Origin: Allosphingosinicella deserti
Lineage (GTDB): Bacteria; Pseudomonadota; Alphaproteobacteria; Sphingomonadales; Sphingomonadaceae
DNA length: 64,000 nt
Assembly: GCF_003012735.1 (NCBI RefSeq)
Contig: NZ_PXYI01000006.1
Coordinates: 186,001-250,000 of the forward strand
Direction: 5' to 3'
Shown here piece after piece: positions 54,768 to 63,849 of the stretch; the first letter of the stretch is position 1, and each line of letters opens with the position of its first letter. The notes under the pieces are model-generated. The model searched no databases and was not told the DNA's origin. It saw only the letters and a list, made by a program, of their open reading frames with translations. The translations under genes and the position numbers were made by a program.

Positions 54768-56369
54768 ATGATCGGAGTGCTCAACGGCCTCAGCCAGGAC
54801 TGGTCCGCCGATCCGACCGCGATGCCGGACTCCCGGAAATTCCTGATCTTCGGCGTCATGGCGTTCGGCCAGTTCATGGCCCTGTTCGACATTCAGATCG
54901 TCTCGGCGTCGCTGAGCGAGGTGCAGGCCGGCTTGGCTGCCGGTCCGGACGAGGTCAGTTGGGTGCAAACCGCCTATCTCATGGCGGAGTTGGTGATGAT
55001 CCCGCTCTCCGCCTATCTCGCCCTGGCAATGTCGACGCGCTGGCTGTTCGTGCTTTCGGCAGGCCTGTTCACGCTCTCCAGCCTGTTCTGCGGTCTGAGC
55101 TGGAACATCGAGTCGATGATCGCTTTCCGGGCGCTTCAGGGCTTCACCGGCGGTGCGATGGTGCCGCTCGTCTTTGCGGTGGGCTTCACGATCTTCTCCG
55201 GCAAGCAGCGGGCGATGATCCCGGCGATCCTCGGCACGGTCGGCGTGCTCGCGCCGACGCTCGGACCCACCGCCGGCGGCCTCATCACCAGCGCCTTCGA
55301 CTGGCGATGGCTGTTCTTCATCAACATCGTGCCGGGGGTGATCGTGACCGTCCTCGCCGCTTTGGTGATCCGGGTCGATCGTGCGACTCCGTCGATGTTC
55401 GCACGGATCGACTGGAGCCATTTCGCGGCGATGGCGATCTTTCTCGGCGGGCTTGAATATGTGCTGGAGGAGGGACCGCGCAACGACTGGTTCGGCGACC
55501 ACGGTATCGCGATTGCGGCCTGGGCGTCGCTCGTCGCCTTCCTGCTGTTCCTGGAACGCGCCTTCTTCTCGTTCAATCCGATTGTCCGGCTGACACCGTT
55601 CCGCAAGCCGCTTTTCGCCTTCGCCTGTCTGTTTTCGATCGTGATCGGCTTCGGGATGTATGCGTCCATCTACCTGATCCCCGTCTACCTCGCGCGGGTA
55701 CGCGGCTTCGATTCGCTGCAGATCGGGACGACGGTGTTCGTCGTCGGCGTCGCGCAATTGTTCAGCACGATGCTCGCAGCATCGCTCAGCCAGCGGATCG
55801 ACATGCGCTGGATGATCACCGCGGGCCTGCTGCTCTTCTCCTGGAGCCTGTGGCTGACCTCGCACATGACGAGCCAGTGGGGCTTCTGGGAGCTCGCCTT
55901 TCCTCAGGCCGTGCGGGGGCTTGCGTTGATGCTGTGCATCGTGCCGAGCGTCAACATGGCGCTGTCCGGCTTCGCGCCGGCGGAACTGCGCTACGCCTCG
56001 GGCCTGTTCAACCTGATGCGCAATCTCGGCGGCGCGATCGGCATCGCCGTCGTCAACACGCTGCTGCAGGACCATGGCCGCATCGCTGCGCTCCGGCTCG
56101 GCGAATCGATGGCGCGCGACCGTGCGACCGCAGAAACGCTCGTCCAGGGCGTTGCCCGCCGGATGTCGGAGATCACGCCGGATCCGGAGCGGGCGCTGCT
56201 GATGGCGCAGGGGCTGTTCGCCCGTGTCGTCGAGCGCGAGGCGCTGGTGCTGGCGTTCGACGACGTGTTCCGGCTGATGGCGTGGATGTTCCTCGCCGCG
56301 CTGGTGATGGTGCCCTTCTGCCGTCCGGCGGCCAATGCCGCCCCACCGCCACCCGATGCGGCCCATTGA
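54768..56369 (+). CDS. EmrB-type MFS drug transporter (DHA2)
   Basis: 533-residue 14-helix major-facilitator exporter. Motifs: FGQFMALFDIQIVSASLSE in helix 1, WVQTAYLMAELV (motif D1-like), GTVGVLAPTLGPTAGG in helix 5 (motif C, typical of exporters) and DWRWLFFINIVPG. The ATG lies after GCGGAAGCG. Partners are the divergent EmrA-like adaptor and the outer-membrane channel 11 bases downstream, giving a complete tripartite pump. Substrates unknown. Confidence 0.9.
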   Translation: MIGVLNGLSQDWSADPTAMPDSRKFLIFGVMAFGQFMALFDIQIVSASLSEVQAGLAAGPDEVSWVQTAYLMAELVMIPLSAYLALAMSTRWLFVLSAGLFTLSSLFCGLSWNIESMIAFRALQGFTGGAMVPLVFAVGFTIFSGKQRAMIPAILGTVGVLAPTLGPTAGGLITSAFDWRWLFFINIVPGVIVTVLAALVIRVDRATPSMFARIDWSHFAAMAIFLGGLEYVLEEGPRNDWFGDHGIAIAAWASLVAFLLFLERAFFSFNPIVRLTPFRKPLFAFACLFSIVIGFGMYASIYLIPVYLARVRGFDSLQIGTTVFVVGVAQLFSTMLAASLSQRIDMRWMITAGLLLFSWSLWLTSHMTSQWGFWELAFPQAVRGLALMLCIVPSVNMALSGFAPAELRYASGLFNLMRNLGGAIGIAVVNTLLQDHGRIAALRLGESMARDRATAETLVQGVARRMSEITPDPERALLMAQGLFARVVEREALVLAFDDVFRLMAWMFLAALVMVPFCRPAANAAPPPPDAAH

Positions 56370-56380
56370 GGAGACGAGTC

Positions 56381-57790
56381 TTGCGCCTATCCCTTCTGCT
56401 CAGCGTTTCCCTGCTCGCCGGCTGCACCGTCGGGTCGGACTATCATCCACCCTCGGCCGCGCTGACGCCCGCCTACCACGCAGCCGGCCTCAGCCCACTC
56501 GGCGAGACCGAGCGCGATTGGTGGCGCGCATTCGGCGACCCGAAGCTCGAAGCGCTCGTCAGCCGTGCCCTTGCCCAGAATCTCGACATCGAGGCCGCGG
56601 CGGCACGAGTCGCACAGGCCCGCGGGGCCGCCCACGGTTCCGATGTGGCTTCGCTCCCGCGGCTCGACGCAACGGCTTCGGCCGAAACGGTGCGGCAATC
56701 ACTGGAGACCCCGGTCGGCCGCGTTGCCGACCGGCTGACCCTTCCGCGAAGCTATGAACTGTATCAGGTTGGTGTCCAGGCTGCGTGGGAAATCGATTTG
56801 TTCGGGGGCTTGCGCAGGGGTCGTCAGGCCGCGCGTGCGGATCTGGAGGCGGCTGCCGCGGACGCGGGCGCTGTTCAGGTCAGCGTCGCCGCCGAAACCG
56901 CCGACGCCTATTTCCAGCTGCGCGGCCTGCAGGCGCGGCTCGCGCTGGCGACCGAACAGCTCCAAACGGAGCGCACCCTGCTCGATCTGGTTCGACAGAA
57001 GGTCGAGCAGGGCATCGTCGCGAATCGCGAGCTCAACCGGCTGATTGGGGAGGAGCAGGGGCTGCAAGCCGCGCTGTCGCCGCTCCGGGCCGCGGCGGCG
57101 GGGCAATTGGCGCGGCTGGATGTGCTGATCGGAGCACAAGCGGGGACCGATCCGCTCGACCTCGGCTCCTCCTCCAACATTGCGGACGCGCCGCCGCCTG
57201 ACGGTAGTAGCAACCCAGCCGATTTGATGCGCCGTCGTGCCGATATTCGTGCGGCCGAGCACCGGCTCGCCGCCGCGAATGCGCGAATCGGCATTGCCAT
57301 CGCGGAGCATTATCCGCGCGTCTCGTTTGGGGGCCTGATCGGCGTAGTCAGTCTGGGCATGTCGAACCTGTTCACGGACGGCGCCGTGCAGGCGAGCGGC
57401 GGCGCGGGCCTGCGATGGCGCCTGTTCGACTTCGGCCGGGTGGATGCCGAAGTGGCGCAGGCGCGGGGACGCGAAGCCGAGGCGCTGGCGCTCTATCGCG
57501 CAACCTTGCTACGAGCGACCGGAGAGGTCGAGACGGCGCTCGTCCGCTATGTGGAGGGCGGGAGCGAGATCGCCGCGCGCCAGCGCGAGGTCGCTGCACT
57601 GCGCGCCGCCCGGGATCAGGCGCGCCAGGCTTATGCGGGCGGCGTGCTGGCGCTGATCGACGTGCTCGACGCCGATCGTGCCTTGCTGGTCGCCCAAGAT
57701 CGCCTCGTGATGGCGAAGGCGGAGACCGCTCGGGCGTCGGTGGCGGCGGTCCGTGCGTTGGGCGGCGGATGGCTGGAGGAACGGAGCTGA
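56381..57790 (+). CDS. NodT-type outer-membrane efflux lipoprotein
   Basis: 469-residue TolC-like channel lipoprotein; TTG start after GAGGAGACGAG. Signal LRLSLLLSVSLLAGC with lipobox LAGC. OEP repeats include DWWRAFGDPKLEALVSRALAQNLDIEAA and the mirrored half from about residue 290 (RRRADIRAAEHRLAAANARIGIA). Follows the permease by 11 bases; the TetR gene begins 1 base after its stop, forming one operon. Outer-membrane arm of the Emr-like pump. Confidence 0.88.
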   Translation: MRLSLLLSVSLLAGCTVGSDYHPPSAALTPAYHAAGLSPLGETERDWWRAFGDPKLEALVSRALAQNLDIEAAAARVAQARGAAHGSDVASLPRLDATASAETVRQSLETPVGRVADRLTLPRSYELYQVGVQAAWEIDLFGGLRRGRQAARADLEAAAADAGAVQVSVAAETADAYFQLRGLQARLALATEQLQTERTLLDLVRQKVEQGIVANRELNRLIGEEQGLQAALSPLRAAAAGQLARLDVLIGAQAGTDPLDLGSSSNIADAPPPDGSSNPADLMRRRADIRAAEHRLAAANARIGIAIAEHYPRVSFGGLIGVVSLGMSNLFTDGAVQASGGAGLRWRLFDFGRVDAEVAQARGREAEALALYRATLLRATGEVETALVRYVEGGSEIAARQREVAALRAARDQARQAYAGGVLALIDVLDADRALLVAQDRLVMAKAETARASVAAVRALGGGWLEERS

Positions 57791-57791
57791 G

Positions 57792-58385
57792 ATGGACGAG
57801 AAAGTGTCGCACAAGGAGCGCACCCGCGCGCGCATCCTCGATGAGGCGGCCAAGGCGATGCGCACGCACGGATCGGAAGGGATCGGCGTCGCCGCCCTGA
57901 TGAAGCGCGCCGGCCTCACCCATGGCGGATTCTACGCCCATTTCGCCTCGCGTGACGACCTCGTCGTTCATGCGATCGAGCGCATGTTCCAGGACAGCCG
58001 TGCTCTGGTCGACCGCCATCTGGGCGGCGGCGATGCGCGGGAAGGGCTTTCCAGCCTGATCGACGCCTATCTTTCGGATGCGCTCCTGCGAACCCCCGAC
58101 CGGGGATGTCCATTGCCAGGTCTGTCGGGTGAGGTCAGCCGTCTGCCCGCGGGCGCGCGTGTCCATTTTCAAGAGAGCATGAAGCGCTTCCGCTCAGGTA
58201 TCGCGCGCGCACTGTCGGCGATGGGTGTGGCCGATGCCGATCGGCTCGCGGCCTCCGCGCTGGCCGAAATGGTCGGTGCCATGTCGCTCGCGCGCGCCAC
58301 CTCCGACGAGGCGGAGGCACGCCGCAGCCTCGCCGCCTCCCGTGATGCGCTGAAGCGGCGGCTGGGGCTCGATCAGGCCCTTTGA
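57792..58385 (+). CDS. TetR family regulator of the Emr-like pump
   Basis: 197-residue TetR repressor: ERTRARILDEAAKAMRTHG, then helix-turn-helix IGVAALMKRAGLTHGGFYAHF and a C-terminal effector domain with GCPLPGLSGEVSRLP, a conserved segment of TetR proteins near efflux genes. Start ATG at 57792 after a purine-rich stretch (GAGGAACGGAG). Last gene of the permease/channel operon, so autoregulated with it. The likely target is the palindrome at 54716. Confidence 0.85.
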   Translation: MDEKVSHKERTRARILDEAAKAMRTHGSEGIGVAALMKRAGLTHGGFYAHFASRDDLVVHAIERMFQDSRALVDRHLGGGDAREGLSSLIDAYLSDALLRTPDRGCPLPGLSGEVSRLPAGARVHFQESMKRFRSGIARALSAMGVADADRLAASALAEMVGAMSLARATSDEAEARRSLAASRDALKRRLGLDQAL

Positions 58386-58388
58386 AGT

Positions 58389-59035
58389 TCAGGCCACGAA
58401 GGCGAAGCGCTGGGTGAGCCGCGGCGAGGCGAAGCGCGCCTCGCCGCGGATCCATTCGCCCTCGATCTCTGCCGAATGCGGGATGAAGCCGGGATAGATG
58501 ACGAGCGTGTTGAATTGCGCCGCGATGCGGCCGCGCAGCTGATAGTCCGGGCTGTCGCCGGTGAAATAGCCGGCGTGACGGGTGCCGTCGGCACTCTCGG
58601 CAACCTGCTCGAAAAACAATGTGCCGCCGCGCACGTCCCGATTGAGATCGACGAGGCCGAACACGGCCACGGGATCGGTGTGCGGGAGCCGCTGGACGGG
58701 TTCGAGTTGGTCGGGGTGAACATCGACGATTGCGAAATCGCTATGGACCTGGCGGAATTCTGCGATCCGCTGCCGATCCTGGCGGATCGGCACACGCGAC
58801 AGGAATTCCGCGTCGACGAGTTCGAGCACGCGGCGGGTCGCTTCCGCCAACCCGCGATGATCCGGCGGCGGTGCGATTCGCCCGGGATAGAAAAAGGGCG
58901 CCGGGCGAACGGCAGCCGCAGCGCCGCGTCGCGCACGGCGTCCGGCTCCGCGAAGAAATTCTCCGCGAACAGGACGGGGATGCCGGCCCCGATCTTCTCG
59001 TACCGGACCGTCAGCTGGGGCGAGATCTCGAACAA
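58389..59035 (-). pseudogene. DUF6445-type 2OG-Fe(II) oxygenase with a one-base deletion
   Basis: The N-terminal part (FEISPQLTVRYEKIGAG to DAVRDAALRLPFAR) is in one frame and the remainder (PFFYPGRIAPPPDHRGL to the C-terminus) in another. They join if a C or T is added in the CCCTTTTT run (minus strand; 58891-58898). The reconstituted protein is about 215 residues, with a 2OG-oxygenase His-x-Asp in LPHTDPVAVFG, GGTLFFEQ and distal His in GFIPHSAEI. A TTG at 59035 is the likely start (AGGA four bases ahead). Decay or sequencing error. Confidence 0.72.
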
Positions 59036-59179
59036 CGAGTCCTGGAACAAGGTCGGTGGCGATATGCAACCGGCGTCACGCGGCTGCAATGGCTTGCGAA
59101 GATTTGTCCGCTCCGGATCGGCGCTACCTGCAGTAACATCGACTGGTTTCTTCGGAACAGCTCATCCGAAGCTGCCCGC

Positions 59180-60958
59180 TCAGTGATTGTGCCGCGGTAC
59201 CTTGGCAGAGGTTTCCCGATATTTTGTCGCAAACTCCAGCACGCCGCCTTCGGAAAGCTGCCCGGTCTTCTCCCGGTAGATCTCCTCCCAGGGCGTGTTG
59301 CTCGCCGGCGTCGCCGGAATGCCTTCGCCCCTGCGCCGCTCGATCTCGGCATCCTCGACGAGCGCGTCGCAGCGGCCGGTGTTGAGATCGATTCGGATCG
59401 TGTCGCCGGTGCGCAACCAGGCAAGCCCGCCGCCGACCGCGCTTTCGGGAGAGGCGTTGAGGATCGAGGGACTGTCGGAGGTGCCGGACTGGCGGCCGTC
59501 GCCGAGCGTCGGCAGGCTGGTGATGCCGCGCTGAAGCAACGCGTCGGGTGGCTGCATGTTGACCACTTCGGCCGAGCCCGGCCAGCCCTGCGGGCCGGAT
59601 CCGCGGATGACGAGGATGCAATGCTCGTCGATGGCGAGGGCGGGATCGTTGATCCGATGGTGGTAATCGTCGGACCCGTCGAAGACGATCGCCCGCGCCT
59701 CGAACACGCCTTCACGGCCGGGCTCGGCGAGATAGCGGGTGCGGAATTCCTCGGAGATGACGCTCGTCTTCATGATCGCGAAGTCGAACAGATTGCCCTT
59801 GAGGACGAGGAAACCGGCACGCTCCTTGAGCGGCTGGTCGTAAGGGAAGATGACCTCGCGGTCCCTCGGCTCGCGTCCTTCCAGATTCTCTCCTAGCGTA
59901 CGGCCGGTGACGGACAATTGGGTGCCGTCGAGCTTGCCGGCCTGGAGCAGCTCCCACATCACGGCGGGCACGCCGCCGGCGCGGTGGAAGCGTTCGGACA
60001 GATATTTGCCCGCCGGCTGCATGTTGACCAGCAGCGGCAGATCATAGCCATGCTCCATCCAGTCCTCATGGCCGATGTCGACGCCGGCATGGCGCGCCAT
60101 CGCGACGATATGGGGCTGGGCATTGCTCGAGCCGCCGATGGCGGTGGTCACGCGGATCGCGTTCAGGAACGAGTCGCGGGTGAGGATCTTCGATGGGCGG
60201 AGATCTTCGTAGGCGAGCTCGACGGCCCGGCGGCCGGTCTCGTAAGCCATCTGGCCGCGCTCGCGATAGGGCGCCGGGATCGCCGCGTTGCCGGGCAGCG
60301 ACATTCCGAGCGCCTCGGAAATGGCGTTCATCGTCGAGGCGGTGCCCATCGTGTTGCAATGGCCGGCCGAAGGCGCACTGTCGGCGGCCCGGCGAAGGAA
60401 TTCCTCCTCGTCGATCTTGCCGGCACCGAGCAGCCGGCGCGAGCGCCATATGACGGTGCCGGAGCCGACCAGCTCATTTTCGTGCCAGCCGTCGAGCATC
60501 GGCCCGCCGTTCAGCGTGATTGCGGGGATATCGACCGTGGATGCGGCCATGATCCCGGCCGGAGTCGTCTTGTCGCAGCCGGTGGTGATGACGACCGCGT
60601 CGATCGGGTAGCCGTTGAGGATCTCGACCAGGGTCATGTACGACAGGTTGCGATCCAGCGCCGCCGTCGGTCGGCGGCAATTCTCGAAGATCGGGTGCAT
60701 CGGGAATTCCATCGGAATTCCGCCCGCGTCGCGAATGCCCGCGCGGATCCGGTCGGCGAGCTCGAGATGGATGCGGTTGCACGGCGCGATGTCGGAGCCG
60801 GACTGGGCGATGCCGATGATCGGCTTGCCGCCGCGCAGCTCGTCCGGGGTGATGCCGTAATTCATGAAGCGCTCGAGATAGAGCGCCGTCATGTCGCTCC
60901 GCCCGGGCGCGTCGAACCATTCGCGGGAACGGAAGGGACGGGCGGGCGTGCGGGTCAT
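59180..60958 (-). CDS. xylD: D-xylonate dehydratase (IlvD/Edd family)
   Basis: 592-residue Fe-S dehydratase of the IlvD/Edd family, extremely like Caulobacter XylD. Converts xylonate to 2-keto-3-deoxy-xylonate. Signatures: REWFDAPGRSDMTALYLERF, the cluster cysteines in APCNRIH, TGCDKTTPAG and SAGHCNTMGTASTM, and GVLEFATKY near the end. The start at 60958 follows GGAGACTCTC. Lies 74 bases downstream of the sugar porter on the same strand, thus in one transcript with it, but 18 kb away from xylC. Confidence 0.92.
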   Translation of the reverse strand: MTRTPARPFRSREWFDAPGRSDMTALYLERFMNYGITPDELRGGKPIIGIAQSGSDIAPCNRIHLELADRIRAGIRDAGGIPMEFPMHPIFENCRRPTAALDRNLSYMTLVEILNGYPIDAVVITTGCDKTTPAGIMAASTVDIPAITLNGGPMLDGWHENELVGSGTVIWRSRRLLGAGKIDEEEFLRRAADSAPSAGHCNTMGTASTMNAISEALGMSLPGNAAIPAPYRERGQMAYETGRRAVELAYEDLRPSKILTRDSFLNAIRVTTAIGGSSNAQPHIVAMARHAGVDIGHEDWMEHGYDLPLLVNMQPAGKYLSERFHRAGGVPAVMWELLQAGKLDGTQLSVTGRTLGENLEGREPRDREVIFPYDQPLKERAGFLVLKGNLFDFAIMKTSVISEEFRTRYLAEPGREGVFEARAIVFDGSDDYHHRINDPALAIDEHCILVIRGSGPQGWPGSAEVVNMQPPDALLQRGITSLPTLGDGRQSGTSDSPSILNASPESAVGGGLAWLRTGDTIRIDLNTGRCDALVEDAEIERRRGEGIPATPASNTPWEEIYREKTGQLSEGGVLEFATKYRETSAKVPRHNH

Positions 60959-61032
60959 TGAGAGTCTCCAGGCAAGCAAGGGGCGCAACCGCGAAACGGC
61001 TGCGCCCCGGTAAGTGTTCGAGAAAAAGGCGG

Positions 61033-62436
61033 TCAGCCTTCCATCTGCTCCAATTCCTTGCCCTTCGTCTCGTGAATGAACTTCTTGACGAGGAAGAAAC
61101 TGATCAGCGCCGCGACGGCGTAGAAGGTGTAGGCGCCGGCCAGGCTCCACTCCGACATGCGGGGGAAGGTCTGCGCAATGAGATAATTGGCGAACCATTG
61201 CGCGAAGCCGCAGACGGCGAGCGCCGAACCGCGGATCTGGTTCGGGAACATCTCGCCGAGCATCACCCACATGATCGGACCCCAGCTGACGTTGAAGAAG
61301 ATCACGTAGAGGTTCGCCGCGATCAGCGCGAGCGTGCCGAGATTGCTGGACAGCTGGAGGTTGCCGGCGGCGTCGAGCGTGCCGTTGGCGAACGCATAGA
61401 CCAGCGCGAACAGGGTCGCGGCCATGCCCGCCGAGCCGATCAGCAGCAGTGGTTTGCGGCCGATCTTGTCGACAAGGGCGATGGTGACGAAGCAGGCCGC
61501 GATCGAGACCGCACCCGACACGATGTTGATCTGGAGCGACTGGTCTTCGGTGAAGCCGGCCAGCTGCCAGAGCGTCGCGCCGTAATAGAAGATGACGTTG
61601 ATGCCGACCAGTTGCTGGAACACGGCGAGCAGGAGACCGGCCCAGACGATCGGGCGAATGCCGCCGCCAGGTGCCTTGAGGTCGCTGAGCCGCGGACGGT
61701 GGTCGGCGCTGAAGCTCCCGCGGATTTCCTCGAGCTTGGCGGCTGCGACCTCGGCACCGAAGAGCGAGGTGAGCACGGTGCGCGCCTGGTCGTTGCGACC
61801 TTTGGAAACCAGGTAACGCGGGCTCTCCGGAATGAAGAGCAAGGCAACCAGGAAGATTGCGGCGGGGATCGCCTGCATCAGGTACATCCAGCGCCACGCT
61901 TCGATCCCGCCCCAGAACGGCGCGGTGGATTCGCCCGCGGAGGCGGCGAGGAAATAATTGACCACGAACGCGGCGGTGAGGCCGGTGATGATCATGATCT
62001 GCTGAACCGTCGTCATGCGGCCGCGAATGCTCGCCGGGGCAACCTCGGAAATATAAGCGGGCGAGAGCACGCTGGCGGCGCCGACGGCGATGCCGCCGAA
62101 GAAGCGCGCGGTCACGAACAGCCACTGGACGTGCGCAAAGCCCTGCACGAGCGCGCCGAGCAGGAAGAGGATCGCTGCAAGCATCATGACGTTGCGGCGG
62201 CCAAGAAGGTCGGCCAGCCGACCGGCAAGGAAGGCGCCGACGAAGCAGCCGATCAGCAACGAGCCGACGGTGAAGCCGAGGCCGTCCTTTGACAGTCCGA
62301 ACGCCTGGGTGAGGCCCTCCTGGGTGCCGTTCACCGCGCCGCTGTCATAGCCGAACAACAATCCGCCGATCGTCGCCACCGCGACGATCGCGCCGATGAA
62401 GCCCATGTTCGCCCGGGCCGGGCTTGCTTCGGTCAT
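61033..62436 (-). CDS. Sugar porter MFS transporter, probable D-xylose importer
   Basis: 467-residue 12-helix sugar porter. Family signatures: GGLLFGYDSGAVNG in helix 1, the RxGRR loop ADLLGRRNVM, PESPRYLVSKG after helix 6, QQLVGINVIFYYG (substrate-binding QQxxGxN) and GPIMWVMLGEMFPNQIRG. Typical of D-xylose/glucose-proton symporters. Its operator-like site at 62483 and the following xylD gene make xylose the likely substrate. ATG at 62436 after GGGAGGATC. Confidence 0.88.
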   Translation of the reverse strand: MTEASPARANMGFIGAIVAVATIGGLLFGYDSGAVNGTQEGLTQAFGLSKDGLGFTVGSLLIGCFVGAFLAGRLADLLGRRNVMMLAAILFLLGALVQGFAHVQWLFVTARFFGGIAVGAASVLSPAYISEVAPASIRGRMTTVQQIMIITGLTAAFVVNYFLAASAGESTAPFWGGIEAWRWMYLMQAIPAAIFLVALLFIPESPRYLVSKGRNDQARTVLTSLFGAEVAAAKLEEIRGSFSADHRPRLSDLKAPGGGIRPIVWAGLLLAVFQQLVGINVIFYYGATLWQLAGFTEDQSLQINIVSGAVSIAACFVTIALVDKIGRKPLLLIGSAGMAATLFALVYAFANGTLDAAGNLQLSSNLGTLALIAANLYVIFFNVSWGPIMWVMLGEMFPNQIRGSALAVCGFAQWFANYLIAQTFPRMSEWSLAGAYTFYAVAALISFFLVKKFIHETKGKELEQMEG

Positions 62437-62482
62437 GAAAGATCCTCCCTCTCCCCGGATGACCCGGGTGTGTCTGGTGCGA

Positions 62483-62496
62483 TGTTAGCGTTAACG
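62483..62496. promoter_or_regulatory. Degenerate xyl operator (site 2) upstream of the sugar porter
   Basis: TGTTAGCGTTAACG, 14 bp, resembles the perfect site TGGTAGCGCTACCA with the same central TAGCG core; two arm mismatches by symmetry. Lies 47 bases upstream of the transporter start, between it and the LacI gene. Confidence 0.55.
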
Positions 62497-62531
62497 GGCG
62501 CGGTCTGAACAGGGGGTATTTTGCGGACGGC

Positions 62532-63638
62532 TCAGGCGGACTGAACCGCCGGTGTGCGAAGCTTGCGGGATGTGTCGACAGCGGCGGCGATCGGTGCCGA
62601 CGTCGATTCCCGCACGATCATCTCGTGATCCAGCACAATCTCGTTGGTCTCGCAGCGGCTGCCGGCCCTGCGGGCGCGGATGTCGGCAAGCAACATGTCG
62701 AGCGCCGCTTCGGCCATTGCCGAAATCGGCTGCCGCACGGTGGTGAGCTCCGGCCAAACGGTGGTGGCAAGCGAGGTGTCGTCGAAGCCGACGACGCTGA
62801 GATCGCCCGGCACGACGAGATTGCGCCGGTGGGCGACGCTGATCGTCGCAGCAGCCATGTCGTCGTTGGACGCGAAGATCGCCGTCGGCGGGTTGGGCCG
62901 CGAGAGCAGCCGCTCGGCCGCGGCAAGGCCGGAGCGATAGGTGAAATAGCCTTGCTCGATCGCCGCGGCCTCGGCGACATCCAGGCCATGCTCGGTGATC
63001 GCGGCGAGGAAGCCGCGTTCGCGGTCGTGGCTGGCAATGTGGTTCGGATGGCCCTTGATGAAGCCGAAACGGCGATGGCCGAGATCGAGCAGGTGCTCGG
63101 TCATCTGCTTGGCCGCGCCCTGGTCGTCGATGCGCACGTTCGGGTTCTCATGGTCGGCGCTGCCCATCGCCACGGTGACGACGGGAATGCCCATCTCGCG
63201 CAGCGCGTCCATGATCGCTTCGGACTCCGATAAGGGCGGCGGGAGGATCACGCCTTCGACTTCGCTCGTGACGAACCGGCGGGTGACGTCCGCCTGTTCG
63301 CCGCCATTTTCCGATTCGCAGCTCTCGATCACGAGGTGGCAACCGGCGCGGCGGGCGGCCTCCAGCGCGCCGATCAGGAACTGGCTGAGATAGGCGGCGG
63401 AGGGATTGGCGTAGAGCAGGCCGATATGGGTCGCCTCGCCAGCGGCGAGGTTGCGGGCCGCGCTGTTCGGGGAATAATTCAGTGTCTTAACGGCATCGAG
63501 CACGGATACGCGGGTGCTTTCGCGGACGTTCTTGCCGCCATTGATCACACGCGAGACCGTCATCGCGGAGACGCCGGCGGCGCGCGCGACATCCTCGATC
63601 GTGACGGTGCCTCGGCTCCTCCGGCTTGGCCTGCTCAT
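62532..63638 (-). CDS. LacI family regulator, probable xylose-responsive repressor
   Basis: 368-residue LacI/GalR regulator. Helix-turn-helix VTIEDVARAAGVSAMTVSRV, hinge NYSPNSAARNLAAGEA and the sugar-binding domain from about residue 60 (THIGLLYANPSAAYLSQFL to VVGFDDTSLATTVWPELTT). The ATG at 63638 has AGGGGG at proper spacing; an ATG two codons upstream is too close. The position next to the xylD/porter unit, flanked by both operator sites, makes it the best candidate for a XylR-type repressor, released by xylose or an intermediate. Confidence 0.85.
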   Translation of the reverse strand: MSRPSRRSRGTVTIEDVARAAGVSAMTVSRVINGGKNVRESTRVSVLDAVKTLNYSPNSAARNLAAGEATHIGLLYANPSAAYLSQFLIGALEAARRAGCHLVIESCESENGGEQADVTRRFVTSEVEGVILPPPLSESEAIMDALREMGIPVVTVAMGSADHENPNVRIDDQGAAKQMTEHLLDLGHRRFGFIKGHPNHIASHDRERGFLAAITEHGLDVAEAAAIEQGYFTYRSGLAAAERLLSRPNPPTAIFASNDDMAAATISVAHRRNLVVPGDLSVVGFDDTSLATTVWPELTTVRQPISAMAEAALDMLLADIRARRAGSRCETNEIVLDHEMIVRESTSAPIAAAVDTSRKLRTPAVQSA

Positions 63639-63751
63639 CCGCATCCCCCTGACATTCGGCGCGGAGCCTATGGTCACAGCCGCAGGATTGTAAATGCCCA
63701 GCCCCGCTGCGACGTCCCGTGTTGACCCTCGTTCGCGCCCGTGCCAGTCTT

Positions 63752-63765
63752 TGGTAGCGCTAACA
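63752..63765. promoter_or_regulatory. xyl operator (site 3) upstream of the 63.85 kb glycosidase
   Basis: TGGTAGCGCTAACA, matching the perfect site in 13 of 14 bases; only one position breaks the palindrome. Located in the region between the LacI gene and the 63850 gene, 85 bases from the latter's start. Confidence 0.65.
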
Positions 63766-63849
63766 CAGCCCGTAAGCGACTTTACAGCACAAGCGACAAG
63801 AAGACCGGCCGCGGCGCGGATCGGATCTCACCCAAGGAGGGATAAGCTG

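Noticed and set aside
60959-62125. Upstream extension of the xylD frame through the sugar-porter gene
   Set aside because: The ATG at 60958 has a good ribosome site and gives the normal XylD length; the extension runs antiparallel in sense to a clear MFS reading frame and has no matching motif.
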